From Campanula takesimana (taxonomy: Eukaryota > Streptophyta > Magnoliopsida > Asterales > Campanulaceae), in the NCBI GenBank assembly GCA_026119855.1, contig JAOWBW010000147.1, positions 124,001 to 188,000 of the forward strand: 64,000 nt of DNA, read 5' to 3'. The stretch's first letter is position 1; each line of letters opens with the position of its first letter. The notes under the pieces were generated by a model, which saw nothing but the letters and a program-made list of their open reading frames with translations, did not search any database and had not been told where the DNA came from. The position numbers were made by a program, and so were the translations under genes. This document shows, piece after piece, positions 34,963-45,770 of this stretch.

Positions 34963-36649
34963 CTATTGATAGTACTTTCTCAAGTGCTCGGAATGCCATG
35001 GGTGTTTAAGCTCTTTTCCTTCCGGAGTTTTGAGCATGTAGGTCCCTTCCCGTTTAATGTGGGTGATGACGTAAGGGCCTTCCCAGTTTGGCGAGAGCTT
35101 ATTCTGTTGTGACTTCAGGTGTGTCGATTCAATTTTTCTGACTACCCAGTCACCGACTTCAAAGGTTCTCTTTTTTACCTTGCTATCATGGTAGGCCTTG
35201 GTTCTTTGCTTGTGATTGATCATTCTGAGTTGGGCGGTCACCCTTTTCTCGTCGACTAGGTCTAGGTCTAGTAGTCGGTTGTACTCATTGACGACCTCGT
35301 CATAGTTGGTTACTCTGAAAGTCGGCAAGGCCATCTTGGCTGGTGCCATCGCTTCTGAACCATAAGTCATAGCAAAGGGTGTCTCCCCAGTTGGCCCCCG
35401 AGTGGTTGTACGGATGGCCCATAGAGCTAGGGGGAGTTCGTCCAGCCACTTTCCTTGACTGCCTTCCAAATTCTTGGTGAGTGCTCTTAAGACAAGTTTG
35501 TTGGCGGCCTCGGCTTGTCCATTGCCTTGAGGATGGCTGACCGACGACTTCTTGTGTTTGACTCCCAACCTATTCAACTCCTCGGTGAAGGCATCAGAGA
35601 ATTGTAGGCCATTGTCTGTCACTATAGTGTGCGGCACGCCAAAACGGCACCATATGAAGTCATGGATAAAGTTGATGGCGTTCTCTTCAGTGATCTTTGC
35701 TAGCGGTTTCGCCTCTACCCACTTGGTGAAGTAGTCGACCGCCACAATTACATATTTGTTGCTCCCTTTGGCTAATGGAAAAGGTCCAATGATGTCGACT
35801 CCCCACATGTCGAATGGCCATGTTGGTATGACCAAGCTTTGCTCTACGGAAGGTACTTTGGGTAGGTCGGAGTAGCGTTGACATTTGTCACACCTTTTTA
35901 CGTAGGCTTGGGCATCCTCCCTCATATTTGGCCAATAGTAGCCAAGTGTGATGATTTTGTCGGCAAGGGTTCTGGTCCCCCGGGTGTCCCCCACAAACTC
36001 CCCCATGTACCTCGGCGAGGAGTTTCTCGGTGCTTTTTGGCTCAACACATCTTAGGAGAGGTCTAGAGAATGACCTTCTGTACAGGATACCATTCCAGAC
36101 CATGTATCTTGCCGTCTTCTTTTTGATCGATTTGGCCTCTAACTCGTCCTCGGGAAGTTTTCCCTTTTCCAAGTAGTCCTTGTAGTCGTCAATCCATGTC
36201 CTTTCCTCGTCATCTAGGAGCAAAATCTCCAGTCTCTCATAGGCAGGCTGGTCGGTGTAGATGATCAGGGGGTCCGAGTCCTCAGCTGTCGCCATCTTTG
36301 AAAGCAGATCGGCTTCCAGGTTGTATTCTCTACCGACTTGCCGTATATCCCAGAACTCAAAGTTCTTGGTCAGGTTTAGGACGAGGTCTTTGTATTTGGT
36401 CAGCATGTGGTTTTCAGTGTTGTATTCCCCTTTAACTTGGTTCACCACCAGTTGGGAGTCGCTGTATGCTACCAGTCTTGTTGCACCAAAGAACTTGGCT
36501 CTTTCAAGTCCCAGGATTAGGGCCTCATATTCAGCCTGATTATTTGAGGCAGGGAACTTGAACCTGATAAAATCACGTGCAACATGCTCCCCGGCAGGGC
36601 TAGTCAAGTAGACCCCGGCGCCGCTTCTTCCTTGGGTAGTTGACCCGTC
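34963..36649 (-). pseudogene. Retand-like pol, second part: RNase H and integrase (one frameshift)
   Basis: The frame resumes at 36649 right after the inner element, beginning with the RNase H 'DGST' whose 'VLYT' half lies at 45771-45782. It continues through 'NNQAEYEALILGLERAK', 'YSDSQLVVNQVKGEYN' and 'REYNLEADLLSKMA'. A run of five C's at 35977-35981 carries one extra base and breaks the frame just before the integrase zinc finger ('CDKCQRYSDL'). The integrase core follows with 'WGVDIIGPFP', 'HTIVTDNGLQF' and 'GNGQAEAANKLVL' (D, D, E). It ends 'HLRKYYQ' with no chromodomain, as expected for the Tat group. Confidence 0.94.
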
Positions 36650-36654
36650 GGTGT

Positions 36655-38767
36655 TGTCGCGACCCCGGACCCCGCGGGCCCCGGGACCGCGATCTGGACG
36701 TCGACTCTAAAACCAAAACTCAGAAATACTGAAGTTAAAAATTTCATTTAATACCAAAAGGTGATGATCCAAAGTTTACAAATCATTTTGAACAACAAGG
36801 TAAAACTAGTACAAACTCCACAAGTTCATACACCAAAGTTACAAAATACACAAATCCTAATGACGTCAATATTTGGTACAAATATCCCAAAAGGTTACAC
36901 ATTTATATAATGTAAACCCACCTATACAACTTTCCCAAAAAGAATGTATCCACCCTCGACGTCCTTGCTCTCGTGATCAGCGAGACTAATCCTTAGCACC
37001 TGGGGGGGGGGGTTAAGGAAAAACAAAGATAAAAGAAAGGGGGGGGGTGAGATAAATCTCAATAAGTTACTAATGCAACTACATGACATGCTATGATGCA
37101 ATAAGCAATAAACAATAATAATTATCACGTAGCACATAACAATTATCATAGAACAGATAGCAGCGGAAATAAACACATAACAAAGGATATAGCCAAGGTT
37201 TTCCAAACCGGAACAGCCAAATAAAGGATCGCTGCGCAGCTTCAATAATCAACAAATCATCATCTTCATAATAGCATGAAAGCCGAAGAGAAAACCCCGG
37301 TACCGGAACCAATAACATAAAAGTGTCACAAGGGACAAGGATCATGACACAAAGTCATACCCGCTAGCCAGATACATTCACAAAGGAACGCTGACTTATC
37401 CTTTCCAAGGCCAATCTGGAGAAGGGGTAAAGAAGGGGGCAAAACAATGGTCAACATTATAATGGACTTGGCTTTGCCATTATAATCTTTCCCATCGCCC
37501 AAACACACACAAAATACCAGCTGAGATTTCACGTAAAGGCTAAGTAATAAAATACTAGCACGATAAACAACAAAGGATTCCAAAGTAGGGAATCATGCCA
37601 ATTAATCACCAAAAAGATGAAATGAACAAACAATGCACAATAAAGGTGCTCCAAAATCCCAATTGACAATTAATGAATCTCAAACACAAACTTGATCACA
37701 AAGGACCCAATTCTATCACTAAAGCGTACCACAATGATCACTAAGGTCAACTAGAAGGCCACCCAAGATTTAAACCAAAGCACGTTCTTCAATTACACAA
37801 TTTAACAAAATGTAAAGTTTTCAGAGGACTGTGCGGCCGCCCAAGTTGGGTTGTGCGGTCGCCCAAAGTGCCTCAAAACAAGAACAAAAGCTCTCAGAAA
37901 GATGCGCGGTCGCCCATACGATTTTGGGCGGTCGCCCAATATGCCGGAATCGCCAGAAATCGGGAAGAACAACAGGGGTTCTTCCATTTAAACCCAAAAC
38001 ACATAACACCCAAAATCCAACACTCCCAACAAGATTTCTAAGGTACCCAAACATTATTTAAACAAAAAGGGGACCTTAACAACACCCTTTATCAACCAAA
38101 ACCAAGATTGAATCAAGATATTCATCAATTCACCATTTTCAACCAAAAACTCAATAAATTCCAAATAAATTGCAAAACTCATCCAAACTTCAAATGGAAC
38201 ACATCAAACACTATCTAAGCATGATATGAACATTTTAGCATAAAAATGAGGGAAAAGCAACTTACTTGAAAATTCTCAAAGTTGATGGATTTCAATTCTT
38301 TTTGGCTTCCTACGATCCTACCGACGATCTAAACATGTTTCACGTTTTAAGAAACGAATAATAATGAAAGGAAGAAGGAGTAAATGAAGAGAGAAGTAAA
38401 GAAAGAAAAACTTACCCAAACTTAGAGAGAGGAAGAGAGATGGCTGGGAGATGAAATGAGGGAGTAGGGTGATGGGAGAAGAGGAGGAGTAGGGAGGGAG
38501 TAGTTAAAACATTTTTCAAAAACTTACACTTAGGCCCCCTCTCTCACACTACACACAATTTCAACACTCCCTACTAACAATTAAGACCCAACAATATTAC
38601 CCTAGCACAAATGACCCAAATAAAATGCTCGGCATAATTATAATAACACATAATTTGCACACATAATTATTTAAATAAATAATAATTTAAATGAATAACT
38701 AAGCAAATAATTAAATAAAAATCATTTAATTACTAATAAAATAGAGCCTATATTTCGGGTCGTGACA
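36655..38767 (-). repeat. 3' LTR of chromovirus B
   Basis: 2113 bp, TGTCGCGACCCC...GGGTCGTGACA on the + strand. It contains four 'gcggycgccca' motifs at 37830-37940. Confidence 0.96.
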
Positions 38768-38782
38768 TTCACTCCCCCTTAA
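38768..38782 (-). other. Polypurine tract of B
   Basis: The minus strand reads 'ttaagggggagtgaa' against the 3' LTR. Confidence 0.9.
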
Positions 38783-38816
38783 AGAATATTCGACCCGAAT
38801 TTTAACGAGACTTACC

Positions 38817-39983
38817 TTAAACAAAAAGCCACGAAAATTTCCTCTCGATCTCATCTCGGAGCTCCCACGTCGACTCCTCGATGTTATGATTCCTCCAAAG
38901 AACTCGAACCAACGCGATGCTCTTGCTCCTCAACTCTTGGACCTTGGAATCTAAGATCCGAACCGGTCGTTCCTCATAACTCATATCGGGCTCAATATCC
39001 TCCGGTATCCTCGGTAACACGTGAGACGGATCATGAACGTACTTCCGAAGCATAGAAACGTGAAAGACGTGCAACCGGTCCAAAGATGACGGTAACGCAA
39101 GGCGATACGCTAGAAGTCCAACCTTTCCCAAAATCTCAAACGGACCAATAAACCTCGGAGCCAATTTGCCTTTCTTCCCAAACCTACGAATACCCACCTT
39201 CGGAGACACTTTCAAGAACACAAAATCACCAACCTGAAAACTAAGATCTCGCCTTCGGTTGTCTGCGTAGCTCTTATGTCGACTCTGGGCTGTCTTCAAT
39301 CTATCCCGGATAACTCTAACCTTTTCAACTGAATCCTGAAGCAAATCAATACCCAAAACTTTCGCTTCACCGACCTCATCCCAACAAATAGGCGATCTAC
39401 ATTTTCTTCCATACAACGCCTCATACGGTGCCATCTCGATACTAGCCTGATAACTGTTGTTGTACGAGAATTCCACTAACGGTAGGTGCGAATCCCAAGA
39501 ATCAGAAAAGTCTATCGCACAAGCTCGCAACATATCCTCAAGAATCTGAATAGTCCTCTCGGATTGACCGTCGGTCTGAGGATGAAAAGATGTACTAAAT
39601 CGCAATTCTGTACCCAAAGCTTCCTGAAATGCCTTCCAGAATCTAGAAGTGAACCTCGGGTCTCGATCTGACACAATGCTAACCGGAACTCCATGCAATC
39701 TCACAATCTCATCGATATAAAGGGTCGCAAGCTTCTCCATCGAATATCTGATGTCAATAGGCAAGAAATGGGCACTCTTGGTCAATCTATCCACTATTAC
39801 CCAAACACTGTCATACTTCCTACGGGTACGAGGCAGTCCCGTAACGAAATCCATAGTCACATGATCCCATTTCCACTCGGGAATCTCTAACGGCTGAAGC
39901 AATCCCGCGGGTCTCTGATGCTCGGCTTTGACCTGCTGACACGTTAAACACTTCGAAACATACTCAGCTATTTCCCTCTTCAT
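38817..39983 (-). pseudogene. Integrase core and chromodomain of chromovirus B
   Basis: This is the continuation of pol after the stop at 39990-39992, in the same frame. It opens in the zinc-binding region ('KREIAEYVSKCLTCQQ'), then the DDE core ('MDFVTGLPRTRRKYDS', 'IVSDRDPRFTSRFW', 'GQSERTIQILEDMLRA'), then 'YEALYGRKCRSPICWDE' and a C-terminal chromodomain with 'VRVLWRNHNIEESTWELRD'. The ATG at 39983 is internal to the original protein, so separate expression is unlikely. Motifs are intact; only the upstream stop cuts it off. Confidence 0.94.
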
Positions 39984-39989
39984 ATTAAC

Positions 39990-42218
39990 CTACCAAAATT
40001 GTTGCTTCAAATCCTGATACATCTTCGTACTACCCGGATGAATAGTATACCTCGATTTGTGACCTTCATCTAAAACTTGCCTCTTTGATCCTCTAACATC
40101 GGGTACACACAAACGACCACGGAAAGTCAACACTCCCACCGGGCTAATAGAAAAATCCTCGAAATTCTTTTCCTTCAATTTACCCATTACCTTCACTAAC
40201 TCGGGATCTTCTTTCTGAGCTTCCTTTATCCTCTGAATTAGGGTCGGAGACACCCTAATATTCGCAAAAATAGCCCCATGTCTCGATTCACGAGGAGACC
40301 AATCTCGAACATCCTCAAGCATTTTCCATTCGCGAACCATCATCGAAGCCACATAAGACTTTCTACTAATCGCATCGGCTACCACATTCGCCTTCCCCGG
40401 ATGATAAGAAATCGTACAATCATAATCCTTCAACAATTCCATCCATCGGCGCTGCCTATTATTCAACTCTTTCTGGGAGAAAAGGTACTTCAAACTCTTG
40501 TGATCGGTAAAAATCTCGAACTTCGCTCCATAAAGGTAGTGCTTCCATTTGTGCAACGCAAATACAATAGCCGCTAACTCCATATCATGAGTCGGGTAAT
40601 TCTGCTCACTAGGGGTCAACTTCCTCGAAGCATAAGCAATCACTTTCCCATTCTGCATCAATACACAACCCAAACCCTCTTTCGAAGCATCACTATAAAT
40701 CACTAGGCCATCGCTCCCATTAGGCAAAGTCAAGATCGGTGCGGTAGTCAACCTCTTCTTCAATTCTTCGAAACCCTTGTCACATTTCTCGGTCCACACA
40801 AACGGAACATTCTTCCGGGTCAACTGAGTCATCGGAGTAGCGATCCTCGAAAACCCTTCAATAAATCTTCGGTAATAACCGGCTAAACCCAGAAAGCTTC
40901 TAATTTCTGTCACTGATTCGGGTCTCTTCCAATCCACTATAGCCTCAATCTTTGACGGGTCCACAGAAATCCCATCTTTCGAAATCACATGACCCAGAAA
41001 TGACACCTTCTCGAGCCAAAATTCGCATTTACTAAACTTCGCAAATAATTTCTCCCTCGCAAGAACGGATAAAACTGTCCTCAAGTGCTGTTCATGCTCC
41101 TCTCGAGATTTCGAATAAACAAGAATGTCGTCGATGAAAACCACCACGAACGAATCAAGATACGGATGGAAAACTCGGTGCATCAAATCCATAAATACTG
41201 CCGGCGCGTTAGTCAACCCAAACGGCATAACCAAGAACTCATAATGACCATAACGAGTGCGAAAAGCAGTCTTCGGAATATCCTCCGATCGAACCTTCAA
41301 CTGATGGTACCCACTCCTCAAATCAAGTTTAGAGAAAACCACGGACCCTTGTAGCTGGTCAAACAAATCATCAATATGCGGTAGAGGATACTTGTTCTTC
41401 ACCGTAACCTGATTTAACTTCCGGTAATCGATACACAATCTCAAGGAACCGTCTTTCTTTCGCACAAACAAAACCGGTGCTCCCCACGGGGAAACACTAG
41501 GGCGGATAAACCCTCTATCAAGCAACTCTTGCAACTGAACTTTCAATTCTTTCAACTCTGCGGGAGCTAACCTATAAGGCGCTTTCGAAATCGGAGCCGT
41601 ACCCGGCAAAAGATCTATACAAAACTCAATCTCACGATCGGGAGGCATATCATACTCGGTAGAGAAAACATCGGGAAATTCCCGGACTACCCGAACACTA
41701 TCAAAACTAGGGAATTCTTTCCTAGTATCAAGAGCACTAGCCAAAAACCCCTCGCAACCACTATGCAATAATTTTCTCGCTTTCATAAAAGAAATTAGGC
41801 GAACCCTTCTACTCAGAGGACAAGCCTCAAACACAAATTTAGGCACATCGGGAATAGAAAAAGTAACAGTTTTCTTACGGCAATCAACAGAAGCATAAAA
41901 CTTGCTCAACCAATCCATACCCAAAATGACATCAAAGTCTTGGATAGGAAGAACTACCAAATCCGCACAAAGGACTCGACCACAAATAACCACATCACAA
42001 GCACGAAAGACTCGATCGGAAATCAAGCATTCTCCTATAGGGGTCGACACCTCTAGCACGTACGGTAAAGACTCGAATGCAGCATTTAACATGGAAGCAA
42101 ATTGCACAGAAATGTATGAATGAGATGATCCTGGATCTACTAACGCTCGTGCGCTGACATTAGACACAGAAACAATACCTCCAATAACGGATGGATCATC
42201 GGTGACCGTCCATTTCAT
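39990..42218 (-). pseudogene. Protease, RT, RNase H and start of integrase of chromovirus B
   Basis: This frame of 742 codons begins at an ATG that appears to be supplied by plastid-derived DNA (MKWTV...), then enters retroelement sequence at about 'TDDPSVIGG'. The protease motif is 'ALVDPGSSHSYIS', with P in place of the usual T after the catalytic D. RT has 'LCIDYRKLNQV' and 'FIDDILVYSK'. RNase H has 'VIYSDASKEGLG' and 'TDHKSLKYLF'. The integrase start is cut by TAG at 39990-39992, where relatives have a second Trp, so one G-to-A change explains it. Confidence 0.94.
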
Positions 42219-42470
42219 TTATTCATTTAAGCTAAGACGAAAACTTGGAATCCCTTTCATTTTATTTTTTCAACGATTGATAAGATCAAGTTTCATTCAA
42301 ATTAATTATTTTGACTGACTGTTTTTACGTAAATGATAAGTAGAAAAGCAGTAGGAACTAAAATGAACAGTGCAGTAGCAATAAATGCAAGAATATTTAC
42401 TTCCATAATCTCATCGTTTTTTTTACTTCACAATAACTCGGGATTTAATCCCCTAGAGATAATCAATCTT
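42205..42470 (-). other. Chloroplast-derived insert (NUPT) between gag and pol of B
   Basis: This is not retroelement sequence: gag similarity stops at 'VYAMNQQRA' (about 42470) and resumes at 'DDPSVIGG' (about 42205). The middle holds a complete psbM with AT-rich flanks of plastid character on both sides. The junctions are estimates, because the plastid flanks cannot be aligned here. Almost no retroelement codons appear to be missing at the join. Confidence 0.85.
42302..42406 (-). CDS. psbM: Complete chloroplast psbM (photosystem II protein M), nuclear copy
   Basis: The minus-strand frame from ATG at 42404-42406 to TAA at 42302-42304 gives 34 residues that match plastid PsbM as I know it: it starts MEVNILAFIATALFILVP and ends with 'YVKTVSQNN', a single hydrophobic transmembrane helix flanked by short polar ends. 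In chloroplasts PsbM is a small thylakoid subunit at the photosystem II dimer interface. Here it lies in a nuclear retrotransposon with no transit peptide, so it is almost certainly non-functional cargo. Intact reading without stops suggests recent transfer or recent copying. Confidence 0.95.
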   Translation of the reverse strand: MEVNILAFIATALFILVPTAFLLIIYVKTVSQNN

Positions 42471-43549
42471 GCGCGTTGTTGATTCATAGCATAGACCTTC
42501 CCTTGAACCTTGGGCTTCCCAGCTGCATCCCTTTTCTGACCCTGATATTTACCAACCCCTGACCCGGATGACTGACCTCGGTACCTCGTGCACTCTCTCG
42601 CAAAGTGCCCCATTTCACCACAATTGGTGCACCTTCCTTGCTTTTTCCAACACTTATCCTCCGCATGGCCTACCTTCTGATAAAAGGTACAAGGCTTCCT
42701 AATTTGGCTCCCTTGGTTCCCGGAAGTGGTACCCGGGTTCCTTAGGATCGGTTGCACTCGGGACTGAGATTGTCCCCCAAAGTTACCTCGATTAACGGAA
42801 CGGTGTTGTGGCTTGCCTTGAGCTCCTTGCTTACTCGGGTTGGCTACCTCGGTCTTCCTTTTATGCTCCCCAATATCTTGCTCTATTAAATAGGCTCGGT
42901 CCACCGCATCTTGGAAAGTCACAATCCGTTGAGCAATCAGTTGAGTATGGATGGAGGTCTTCAATCCCCGAATGAATCTTATAGCCTTTTGTTCCTCGGT
43001 CCTCACCAAATAGTCGCAATACCGGGCTAATTCTATGAACTTAGACGAGTATTGTGCTATAGACAACACACCTTGCTCCAAGTTGAGTAGCTCGATCTCT
43101 TTTCGGTTTTGATCAACAACCGGAATGAAATGCTCCTTGAACTTGCGCACAAACAACTCCCACGCATACACCGTGTGAGTATCATCCCAAGTAGCTTTAA
43201 CACCTTTCCACCAATGCTCGGCGGCTCCCACAAGCTTGTAAGCCGCAAACCGGACCTTGTCCTCATCCGAACACCCAAATACATCATAAATCTTCTCCAT
43301 AGACTCAATCCACAACTCAGCCTTCCTTACATCGGGCTCCCCATTGAATTCAACCGGTTTCAGTTTCAGAAATTGCTCCAATCCATAGCGGGGTGGTGCT
43401 TGCTCTACCCTCGGACCTTGATCATGTATGGCTTTCATGGCCGCCTCAAACATGCCTTGAAACATGGCACGGGCTTCTTCCCTTGTATCATTCTGATTCT
43501 GTGCCCCACTAGCACCTCCTCTGTTTCTTCTTCCAGACATTGAAAACAA
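42428..43549 (-). CDS. Gag of chromovirus B (tail replaced by plastid sequence)
   Basis: This is an open frame of 373 codons from ATG at 43549, or from the second Met at 43540 (MSGRRNRGG). It contains the capsid-like Retrotrans_gag region ('KPVEFNGEPDVRKAELWIE', 'GAAEHWWKGVKATW', 'LNLEQGVLSIAQYSSKFIE'). A degenerate first knuckle is 'CTFYQKVGHAEDKC', with Tyr at the second Cys, and a canonical CCHC is 'CTNCGEMGHFAREC'. The last dozen or so residues, after 'AMNQQRA', are read from the plastid insert, and the stop lies in it. Chromoviruses of this type usually fuse gag to pol in one frame, so the insert has separated them. Confidence 0.92.
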   Translation of the reverse strand: MFSMSGRRNRGGASGAQNQNDTREEARAMFQGMFEAAMKAIHDQGPRVEQAPPRYGLEQFLKLKPVEFNGEPDVRKAELWIESMEKIYDVFGCSDEDKVRFAAYKLVGAAEHWWKGVKATWDDTHTVYAWELFVRKFKEHFIPVVDQNRKEIELLNLEQGVLSIAQYSSKFIELARYCDYLVRTEEQKAIRFIRGLKTSIHTQLIAQRIVTFQDAVDRAYLIEQDIGEHKRKTEVANPSKQGAQGKPQHRSVNRGNFGGQSQSRVQPILRNPGTTSGNQGSQIRKPCTFYQKVGHAEDKCWKKQGRCTNCGEMGHFARECTRYRGQSSGSGVGKYQGQKRDAAGKPKVQGKVYAMNQQRARLIISRGLNPELL

Positions 43550-43647
43550 TTACCTGCATAAAACATCAACCGTTAATCACTCCGCACACTACTACCCACC
43601 TAGGTCATACTAATCCACCTAGACTTATACATAGAGCTAATGCCATA

Positions 43648-43659
43648 GCTCTGATACCA
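43648..43659 (-). other. Primer binding site of B, initiator tRNA-Met type
   Basis: The minus strand reads TGGTATCAGAGC two bases inside the 5' LTR. Confidence 0.95.
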
Positions 43660-43661
43660 AC

Positions 43662-45770
43662 TGTCGCGACCCCGGACCCCGCGGGCCCCGGGACTGCGAT
43701 CTGGACGTCGACTCTAAAACCAAAACTCAGAAATACTGAAGTTAAAAATTTCATTTAATACCAAAAGGTGATGATCCAAAGTTTACAAATCATTTTGAAC
43801 AACAAGGTAAAACTAGTAGAAACTCCACAAGTTCATACACCAAAGTTACAAAATACACAAATCCTAATGACGTCAATATTTGGTACAAATATCCCAAAAG
43901 GTTACACATTTATATAATGTAAACCCACCTATACAACTTTCCCAAAAAGAATGTATCCACCCTCGACGTCCTTGCTCTCGTGATCAGCGAGACTAATCCT
44001 TAGCACCTGGGGGGGTTAAGGAAAAACAAAGATAAAAGAAAGGGGGGGGTGAGATAAATCTCAATAAGTTACTAATGCAACTACATGACATGCTATGATG
44101 CAATAAGCAATAAACAATAATAATTATCACGTAGCACATAACAATTATCATAGAACAGATAGCAGCGGAAATAAACACATAACAAAGCATATAGCCAAGG
44201 TTTTCCAAACCGGAACATCCAAATAAAGGATCGCTGCGCAGCTTCAATAATCAACAAATCATCATCTTCATAATAGCATGAAAGCCGAAGAGAAAACCCC
44301 GGTACCGGAACCAATAACATAAAAGTGTCACAAGGGACAAGGATCATGACACAAAGTCATACCCGCTAGCCAGATACATTCACAAAGGAACGCTGACTTA
44401 TCCTTTCCAAGGCCAATCTGGAGAAGGGGTAAAGAAGGGGGCAAAACAATGGTCAACATTATAATGGACTTGGCTTTGCCATTATAATCTTTTCCATCGT
44501 CCAAACACACACAAAATACCAGCTGGGATTTCACGTAAAGGCTAAGTAATAAAATACTAGCACGATAAACAACAAAGGATTCCAAAGTAGGGAATCATGC
44601 CAATTAATCACCAAAAAGATGAAATGAACAAACAATGCACAATAAAGGTGCTCCAAAATCCCAATTGACAATTAATGAATCTCAAACACAAACTTGATCA
44701 CAAAGGACCCAATTCTATCACTAAAGCGTACCACAATGATCACTAAGGTCAACTAGAAGGCCACCCAAGATTTAAACCAAAGCACGTTCTTCAATTACAC
44801 AATTTAACAAAATGTAAAGTTTTCAGAGGACTGTGCGGCCGCCCAAGTTGGGTTGTGCGGTCGCCCAAAGTGCCTCAAAACAAGAACAAAAGCTCTCAGA
44901 AAGATGCGCGGTCGCCCATACGATTTTGGGCGGTCGCCCAATATGCCGGAATCGCCAGAAATCGGGAAGAACAACAGGGGTTCTTCCATTTTAAACCCAA
45001 AACACATAACACCCAAAATCCAACACTCCCAACAAGATTTCTAAGGTACCCAAACATTATTTAAACAAAAAGGGGACCTTAACAACACCCTTTATCAACC
45101 AAAACCAAGATTGAATCAAGATATTCATCAATTCACCATTTTCAACCAAAAACTCAATAAATTCCAAATAAATTGCAAAACTCATCCAAACTTCAAATGG
45201 AACACATCAAACACTATCTAAGCATGATATGAACATTTTAGCATAAAAATGGGGGAAAAGCAACTTACTTGAAAATTCTCAAAGTTGATGGATTTCAATT
45301 CTTTTTGGCTTCCTACGATCCTATCGACGATCTAAACATGTTTCACGTTTTAAGAAACGAATAATAATGAAAGGAAGAAGGAGTAAATGAAGAGAGAAGT
45401 AAAGAAAGAAAAACTTACCCAAACTTAGAGAGAGGAAGAGAGATGGCTGGGAGATGAAATGAGGGAGTAGGGTGATGGGAGAAGAGGAGGAGTAGGAAGG
45501 GAGTAGTTAAAACATTTTTCAAAAACTTACACTTAGGCCCCCTCTCTCACACTACACACAATTTCAACACTCCCTACTAACAATTAAGACCCAACAATAT
45601 TACCCTAGCACAAATGACCCAAATAAAATGCTCGGCATAATTATAATAACACATAATTTGCACACATAATTATTTAAATAAATAATAATTTAAATGAATA
45701 ACTAAGCAAATAATTAAATAAAAATCATTTAATTACTAATAAAATAGAGCCTATATTTCGGGTCGTGACA
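43662..45770 (-). repeat. 5' LTR of chromovirus B
   Basis: 2109 bp, pairs with 36655-38767. Length differences are mainly in G-runs near 44010-44050. Confidence 0.96.

Larger units (their letters stand above)
36655..45770 (-). mobile_element. Chromovirus 'B' (Tekay/Del type) nested in the Retand-like RNase H, TSD GGTGT
   Basis: The 9,116-bp element has LTRs 36655-38767 (3') and 43662-45770 (5'). An exact GGTGT duplication is at 36650-36654 and 45771-45775. It has an initiator-Met PBS, gag, a plastid psbM insert, PR-RT-RNase H, integrase and chromodomain. About 12 differences over 2.1 kb were counted by eye between the LTRs (about 0.6%), so it is younger than its host element, as nesting requires. 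Pol carries one nonsense codon. Confidence 0.96.

Noticed and set aside
36922..37583. Hydrophobic ORFs (85-107 residues), repeated at 43993-44585
   Set aside because: They are identical in both LTRs of chromovirus B and lack any domain; chance frames in AT-rich LTR sequence.
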